From Gemmataceae bacterium (GTDB lineage: Bacteria; Planctomycetota; Planctomycetia; Gemmatales; Gemmataceae), in assembly GCA_022616435.1 (NCBI GenBank), contig JAKEET010000115.1, positions 1 through 55,681 of the forward strand: DNA of 55,681 nt, read 5' to 3'. The notes under the pieces are model-generated. The model saw nothing but the letters and a program-made list of their open reading frames with translations. It was not told where the DNA came from and made no database searches. A program made the position numbers and the translations under genes. Shown here piece by piece: positions 51,577 to 55,681 of this stretch; positions within the stretch are counted from its first letter, which is position 1; every line of letters begins with the position of its first letter.

Positions 51577-52698
51577 ATGAACCAGATCCTACCTACCGGT
51601 CGGCAAGTACGACAGTGGGCGTGCGCCGCCTGTCTGTTCCTCCTCGCCTCTTCGCCGCTGCCGGCCCAGCTGCCGAAGTTGTCAAAAACACTGGCGTCGG
51701 GCTCGATACCCGTCAACTTGGTTTTCAGCCCGGACGGCAAAACGCTGGCGTCGATCGGCGGCTGGACCGACCGGGAAGGTCCCAGCGAGGTGAAGCTCTG
51801 GGACGTGACCACGGGCAAGAACAACGTCACGCTCATAGATTTCGCCGGAGCGGTCTGGTCCGTGGCCTTCAGTCCGGACGGCAAGACCCTCGCGTCGGGC
51901 GGTGGCTCCCGCCCCCCCGAAGGTGGGCCTGGGACGGGGGAGGTGAAGCTCTGGGACGTGCGGACGGGCAAGTCTATCGTTGTCATCGAGGAGCGGCCCG
52001 GGGTGGTCGCGTGCGTGGCGTTCAGCCCGGACGGTAAGACCCTCGCCTCGTTCAATGGGGATGGCACGGTCAGGCTGTGGGATGTGGTCACCGGTCGTAA
52101 CACCAAAACATTCCCGGCCAATGGACAGTTCCCGGGCATGAGCTGCATATCGTTCAGCCCCGACGGCAAGACGATGGCGGTGGGCGGCGGTCACGCCAAG
52201 CGGCAGGACGGAGGCGTGACCGGTGAGATCCGGCTGTGGGACCTGGCCACCGGCAAGTTGACCGCCACCCTCCTGGGACACCCGGGCCACGGCTGCTTCT
52301 CGAACATGTTTGCCGTGGCGTTCTCCGTGGCGTTCAGCCCGGACGGCAAGACCCTGGTCTCCGGCGGGGCGCAAACGATCGAGCGGTGGGAGGTGGCCAC
52401 CGGCAAGAACCTCGCCACGTTCCCGCAGCCCAGCGTTGTCTGGCGCGTGGCGCTCCACCCGGACGGCAAGACCCTGGCGTGGGTCGAGCCCTGGATGGAC
52501 GGGCCGCCGAAGACGCCTCGGGAGCAACCGATCCGGCTGCGCGATGTCGCCAGCGGCAAGGAGATCGCCGCGCTCAAAGGACACCAAGGGTCGGCTAGCT
52601 GCGTGGCGTTCAGCCTCGACGGGCGGACTCTCGCCTCGGGCGGGGCGGACGGGAAAATCCATCTTTGGGACATTCCGGCGACGTGGCGTCAAGAATAG
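51577..52698 (+). CDS. Exported WD40 propeller protein
   Basis: A 373 aa protein with a signal peptide (about 1-32). Six to seven WD40-type blades follow, each marked by FSPDGKTLAS and LWDVTTGK-like text (about 48, 93, 145, 186, 240, 280 and 335). Propellers of this kind usually bind other proteins. The start at 51577 has AAGGGAG upstream; the frame is open earlier but lacks coding character. No partner gene is evident; secretion suggests a periplasmic role. Confidence 0.88.
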   Translation: MNQILPTGRQVRQWACAACLFLLASSPLPAQLPKLSKTLASGSIPVNLVFSPDGKTLASIGGWTDREGPSEVKLWDVTTGKNNVTLIDFAGAVWSVAFSPDGKTLASGGGSRPPEGGPGTGEVKLWDVRTGKSIVVIEERPGVVACVAFSPDGKTLASFNGDGTVRLWDVVTGRNTKTFPANGQFPGMSCISFSPDGKTMAVGGGHAKRQDGGVTGEIRLWDLATGKLTATLLGHPGHGCFSNMFAVAFSVAFSPDGKTLVSGGAQTIERWEVATGKNLATFPQPSVVWRVALHPDGKTLAWVEPWMDGPPKTPREQPIRLRDVASGKEIAALKGHQGSASCVAFSLDGRTLASGGADGKIHLWDIPATWRQE

Positions 52699-52922
52699 GC
52701 ACGCGCGAGACTCTCCAGGGTCATTTCGTCAGGGTCTTCGTTGAGCGTGCTCCGGTAGATCCGGTAGCGCGCGACCAGCTCGGCGACCGGATACGGGGTC
52801 AAGCGTCAGGAAATGGCCTCGTCGCGGGTGAGCATCGGCGTGTCGAGGCGCTGGCAACGAACGAGGACCGCCGCCGCGACGACGCCGGCCAGCGCCAGGC
52901 ACCGCAGAGTTTTTGGAAACAT
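52689..52922 (-). pseudogene. GT39-like glycosyltransferase N-terminal remnant
   Basis: On the minus strand an ATG at 52922 opens MFPKTLRCLALAGVVAAAVL, then RCQRLDTPMLTRDEAIS, a TGA (52806-52808), then RLTPYPVAELVARYRIYRST to a second stop. The motif RDEAIS-stop-RLT matches DEAFSWRLT of the glycosyltransferase at 53060, so the Trp codon has become TGA. The hydrophobic domains are missing. It is next to an intact relative, so it may be a decayed duplicate. Confidence 0.6.
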
Positions 52923-52960
52923 TGGGCGATCGCCTATGATTCGGCATGTTCTGGGCGATC

Positions 52961-53028
52961 CTCTCCGCGTTCTCCGCGGCCTCTGCGTTTCAGCATTTGC
53001 AACGCGGAGGCCGCGGGGAACGCAGAGA
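52961..53028. repeat. CTCTGCGTT/AACGCAGAG inverted repeat
   Basis: CTCTCCGCGTTCTCCGCGGC then CTCTGCGTTT on the left is matched by an inverted AACGCGGAGGCCGCGGGGAA then CGCAGAGA on the right, with a loop of about 10 nt. It ends 32 bp before the stop of the glycosyltransferase and looks like another dispersed palindrome. Confidence 0.75.
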
Positions 53029-53059
53029 ATCGATCAAAGATCGTGGGCGGGGGACGTCA

Positions 53060-54706
53060 TTATATCTTCTCATACAACCTTACGATGGTCACCCCCTGCA
53101 CGCGGAGAGCTTCCGGAAAGCGCTTTTCCTCCGTCATCTCCCATCCCGGCGGCGCCGGCACGCTGCGCGTCCCCCAGCCCCCCTCGGCGATGTCCACGAC
53201 CCACACGCGCCGCGCCTCCATTCGCGACCAGTCGTCGGCCGTGAACATTTCTCTTGGAGCGAGGACCGACGCTCCTTCGTAGTGCAACACGCCTCTGCCG
53301 TCATGGTAAACTCGCCAAGCGCCGTCATCACCGGCGTGAAAGATCAGCGGCAGGTACACCATCGGATTGCACACGACGGCCAGTTCCCCCGGTTGCCGGT
53401 TCTCGGCGATCCAGCGCGCCGCCGCACGGCCGCCCGGCTTGTTGACAAGGTCCAGTCGTTCCCAAAAGCTCACGTAGATCCACAGGCAATTGGCCAGCAC
53501 CACCGCGACGATGACGTTGCGTTCCCAGCCGGCCGGCAGACGCCACAGCACGACGCCGAACGACGCCAGGAGGAACAAATGGCTGACGATGAAAAACCGG
53601 GGATGAAAGATCTTGGTGTCCCACGCCGAGACGGCGACGCTCAGCAGCAGCGGTCCCGTTGCCGCGAGCAACAGGTGCCACTCGGCCGCGCGGGCCCTCC
53701 ACAACAGACCGAGCAGGATCGCCGCGCAAACGGCGGCCACGAGCGCGGCGTCGCGGCGGGAAGGCGTCGCGTTTTCGGGTTCAAACACCATGCGATGGCA
53801 CACCATTGGGACCTGCCACGCATCGATCGGTTGCGTCCAATAATTGGCCTGAACCTGCGCGCGCTGCCGCAGGAACACCGGCAACGACGGCAGCCAGCCG
53901 ACGATGACCAACGCGATCGCCCAAGCCGCGCGCAGGCACGCCGGATCTTTCAAAGCGTCAATGATCCTGAGCCGATGCCTCGTCAGGAACCAACCAGCCA
54001 GGAACAACCATTGCACGGCAATCGTGAACAGCGCGTAATAGTGCGTGTAGGCGAACAGCAACACGGCGATGGCGTACAGAAGCCAGGGCACAAACGATTT
54101 GCCGTTCGCGTGCAAGGTAGCGTGCAGGGCGCGAAACAAGAGCCAGCTTGACAACGCCGCCAGCGCGGCGCCGAGCGCGTACATGCGCGCTTCCCAGCCG
54201 TAGCGGATTTGAAAGGCGCTGACCGCCACCAGCGCGGCGACCAGCAAACCAGGCCCGCGCGCGGAACAGCTTCGTGGGGACAACTTTTCAACTTGCCCCG
54301 ATGCCAACGGTCCCAACGAATGGCGCCTGCCAAACGCCTCGGCGACGAACAAGTACATGGCCACGATCGAGACGGCCCCCATGGCGACGCTGAACGACCG
54401 CAAGGCCCACGCCGTGGACCCGAACGCCATCGACCACAGTTTCAGGAGGGCATAGTAGAGCGGCGGGTGGACGTCGAGCGCGGCGCGCTCCAGCATCTCG
54501 TGCCAGGAGAAGGTGGTCAGCCGCCAGGAAAACGCTTCGTCGTACCAGAAGCTGCGCTCGCCGAGACGATAAGCGCGCAGGATGACGCCGGCAACGACGA
54601 TCAGGCCGAGAATCGCCCACGCGGTCGGCGCCGACAATTCCTGCGCCGGTTTGCCTTGTGAGTCGGCGGCAGTATCGGCCGACATCGGTGTCGAAGGGGC
54701 ATTCAT
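53060..54706 (-). CDS. GT39/PMT-like membrane glycosyltransferase
   Basis: A 548 aa polytopic protein of the GT-C type. After a short N-terminus, the first helix (ILGLIVVAGVILRAYRLGE) leads to SFWYDEAFSWRLTTF, the acidic motif of GT39/ArnT-like enzymes, and HPPLYYALLKLWSMAFGST. About 11 helices follow and a soluble C-terminal domain ends the protein. It likely moves a sugar from polyprenyl phosphate onto a lipid or protein; acceptor unknown. The neighbouring GT2 enzyme at 54750 could supply the polyprenyl-linked sugar. A palindrome (54276-54299) inserts residues such as ASGQVEKLSPRSCSARG. Start at 54706 (MNAPSTP) chosen over an upstream repeat-derived ATG. Confidence 0.88.
   Translation of the reverse strand: MNAPSTPMSADTAADSQGKPAQELSAPTAWAILGLIVVAGVILRAYRLGERSFWYDEAFSWRLTTFSWHEMLERAALDVHPPLYYALLKLWSMAFGSTAWALRSFSVAMGAVSIVAMYLFVAEAFGRRHSLGPLASGQVEKLSPRSCSARGPGLLVAALVAVSAFQIRYGWEARMYALGAALAALSSWLLFRALHATLHANGKSFVPWLLYAIAVLLFAYTHYYALFTIAVQWLFLAGWFLTRHRLRIIDALKDPACLRAAWAIALVIVGWLPSLPVFLRQRAQVQANYWTQPIDAWQVPMVCHRMVFEPENATPSRRDAALVAAVCAAILLGLLWRARAAEWHLLLAATGPLLLSVAVSAWDTKIFHPRFFIVSHLFLLASFGVVLWRLPAGWERNVIVAVVLANCLWIYVSFWERLDLVNKPGGRAAARWIAENRQPGELAVVCNPMVYLPLIFHAGDDGAWRVYHDGRGVLHYEGASVLAPREMFTADDWSRMEARRVWVVDIAEGGWGTRSVPAPPGWEMTEEKRFPEALRVQGVTIVRLYEKI
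54276..54299. repeat. In-frame GGGGACAAC hairpin in glycosyltransferase gene
   Basis: GGGGACAACTTTTCAACTTG then CCCC folds with 9 bp arms, one mismatch. Same family as 24689-24711. It puts about 18 charged residues into a region that is otherwise membrane helix. Confidence 0.75.
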
Positions 54707-54742
54707 AATATGCCGTGCGAGCGCATTGAAATGCAGATTCAT

Positions 54743-54830
54743 CCACGGATCACACCGATTTCACGGATTTGCATTGCAGACTCGCCGTCGTGATTCCTGC
54801 TGCCATCCGTGGGATCGGTGAAATCCGTGG
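54743..54830. repeat. CCACGGAT inverted repeat at the 3' end of a gene
   Basis: CCACGGATCACACCGATTTC then ACGGAT on the left is matched by an inverted copy ending at 54830 (ATCCGTGGGATCGGTGAAAT then CCGTGG). It supplies the last ~25 codons and the stop of the GT2 gene. A diverged relative is at about 49070-49100. Confidence 0.8.
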
Positions 54831-55544
54831 CTCAACTCTTCGCCCAAACCGCCGCCGCAGCCGCCACAAGCCGGTGAGCATCCGCCAGCCGTCACGGACA
54901 AGCCGCACCTTCGAGCCGGGGACGTCGCGCCACGCCACCGGCGCCTCGGCGATTTGGTAACCCAGCCGCTGCGCGTGCAGCAGGAATTCGACGTCGATCA
55001 GGAAGCCGTCTTCGCGGCACATGGCGAACAGCCGCTGGGCCACGTCGCGGCGGAACATCTTGAAACCGCATTGGGTGTCGCGGATCGTAAGGCCGAACAT
55101 CCGGCGCACGACCCACGCGAAACAAGCGCCGGTCAAATTGCGCGACCACGAGCGCTCAATGCCTTCGGCCATCAAACGGCGCGAGCCGATGGCGATGTCG
55201 GCGCCTGCCTCGATGGCCCGGCGAAGCTTGGCTTGTTCCTCAATCGGCGTGGCCCCGTCGCCATCCGCGAGGAGAATGACGTCGCCCTGCGCCGTCAGCG
55301 CTCCCGTGCGCAATGCGGCGCCCTTGCCTCCATTGGACCCGTGCCTGACCACGTGCAATTCCGGCCAGGAATGGATCCATTCCGCCAGTGCCTCCCGCAG
55401 CCCGTCCGTGCTGCCGTCATCGACGACGATGACCGCATATCCGCCGGCCGCCCAGGCGCCATCCGCATACTCGCGCACCGATTCCAAATACGGCGGCAGC
55501 CGCCGCACCTCGTTGAATGCCGGAATCACCAAGGTAAGTTTCAT
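54750..55544 (-). CDS. GT2 glycosyltransferase, polyprenyl-phosphate glucosyltransferase-like
   Basis: A 264 aa family 2 glycosyltransferase. Motifs are LVIPAFNEVRRLPPYLESV, VIVVDDGSTDGL (nucleotide binding), HGSNGGKGAALRTGAL, LLADGDGATPIEE (DxD-like) and GFLIDVEFLLHAQRLGYQIA. The pattern fits dolichyl-phosphate glucose synthase-like enzymes, which charge a lipid carrier for a GT-C enzyme such as the neighbour at 53060. Start at 55544 (MKLTLV) rather than the upstream ATG. The last ~25 residues come from the repeat at 54743-54830, so the native C-terminus is altered. Sugar unknown. Confidence 0.88.
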   Translation of the reverse strand: MKLTLVIPAFNEVRRLPPYLESVREYADGAWAAGGYAVIVVDDGSTDGLREALAEWIHSWPELHVVRHGSNGGKGAALRTGALTAQGDVILLADGDGATPIEEQAKLRRAIEAGADIAIGSRRLMAEGIERSWSRNLTGACFAWVVRRMFGLTIRDTQCGFKMFRRDVAQRLFAMCREDGFLIDVEFLLHAQRLGYQIAEAPVAWRDVPGSKVRLVRDGWRMLTGLWRLRRRFGRRVEPRISPIPRMAAGITTASLQCKSVKSV

Positions 55545-55681
55545 CCTGAAATCGCCCAAACTAAATCACGACATCAGGAAAGACTGCACTTTCTGACGAA
55601 TCCTAACTTCTCGGTTTGCTGAGAGCGAAGGTCGATTTACGAAAAATGGCCCTCCTGTCACGATAGCGATCATCACAAAGC
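55545..55681. other. Window-edge non-coding stretch
   Basis: No gene recognised; likely contains the upstream region of the GT2 gene. Confidence 0.4.

Noticed and set aside
52806..52808. Second in-frame TGA considered as selenocysteine codon
   Set aside because: The aligned residue in the intact neighbour is Trp and the frame ends soon after, so a nonsense mutation is more likely.
1..55681. CRISPR array
   Set aside because: Repeats are palindromic and scattered, without regular spacers or cas genes.
1..55681. tRNA or rRNA genes
   Set aside because: No cloverleaf with conserved arms or rRNA-like tract was recognised by eye, though a scan with a covariance model was not possible.

Overview
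The window looks like a piece of a high-GC Planctomycetota chromosome, probably from the Gemmatales or a related order. The evidence is the gene content: two DUF1501 Tat-exported proteins, a PSCyt1/DUF1549/DUF1553 cytochrome protein, two 3-keto-disaccharide hydrolase (DUF1080) proteins, two formylglycine sulfatases, a DUF1571 protein, a YdjY-type lipoprotein, a CRTAC1/ASPIC-UnbV protein with TPR partners, an ECF sigma factor beside a membrane Ser/Thr kinase, WD40 and PSCyt-type heme proteins. No rRNA, tRNA, phage, transposase or CRISPR array was seen.

Layout. 0.1-3.6 kb (minus): a three-gene ABC exporter operon (membrane fusion protein, ATPase, ABC-2 permease). 3.8-6.4 kb (plus): ECF sigma factor and membrane Ser/Thr kinase. 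6.6-11.2 kb (minus): a cytochrome c / propeller / azurin-like fusion, then a Mop/TOBE protein coupled by an ATGA overlap to an exported CxxCH alpha-alpha toroid protein. 11.4-13.5 kb (plus): exported and membrane proteins of unknown function. 13.5-15.2 kb (minus): rpiB and a fused Sua5-like/low-molecular-weight phosphatase. 15.3-25 kb: SDR reductase, Ig-like exported protein, Spy-like protein, sulfatase, DUF3500, MBL hydrolase, DUF1571, DUF1080, YdjY lipoprotein. 24.8-27.5 kb: two zinc-ribbon membrane proteins. 27.6-33.8 kb (minus): TPR, TMTC-like and CRTAC1 genes. 34-36.8 kb: poorly characterised proteins. 37-43.3 kb: SGNH-like hydrolase, DUF1080, DUF1501 and PSD1. 43.5-46.4 kb: HNH endonuclease pair, sugar epimerase, radical SAM protein. 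46.7-47.5 kb: a cluster of truncated genes (ECF sigma factor, kinase, antitoxin). 47.6-51 kb: sulfatase, a fused toxin-antitoxin gene, DUF1501. 51.6-55.5 kb: WD40 protein, a glycosyltransferase remnant, and two glycosyltransferases.

Most notable observations. (1) The CRTAC1-family gene at 27652-30723 is interrupted by one in-frame TGA at 28312-28314. The conserved C-terminal ASPIC/UnbV domain continues in the same frame, and a SECIS-like hairpin starts 2 nt after the TGA, so it is a candidate selenoprotein. (2) A RelE-like toxin and a Phd-like antitoxin are fused in one frame, with a strong internal ribosome binding site in front of the antitoxin start. (3) Dispersed palindromic repeats of several families fill the gaps and also lie in frame inside genes, adding peptides to a kinase, a cytochrome fusion protein, the PSD1 protein and two glycosyltransferases. 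(4) The Sua5-like half of the Sua5/phosphatase fusion lacks the usual catalytic motifs while the phosphatase half is intact, beside rpiB as in the Bacillus ywlC-ywlE-ywlF order. (5) Several truncated genes and a head-to-head junction of two TPR coding segments point to recent rearrangement.

All family names come from reading the translations and remembered motifs; no database search was run.
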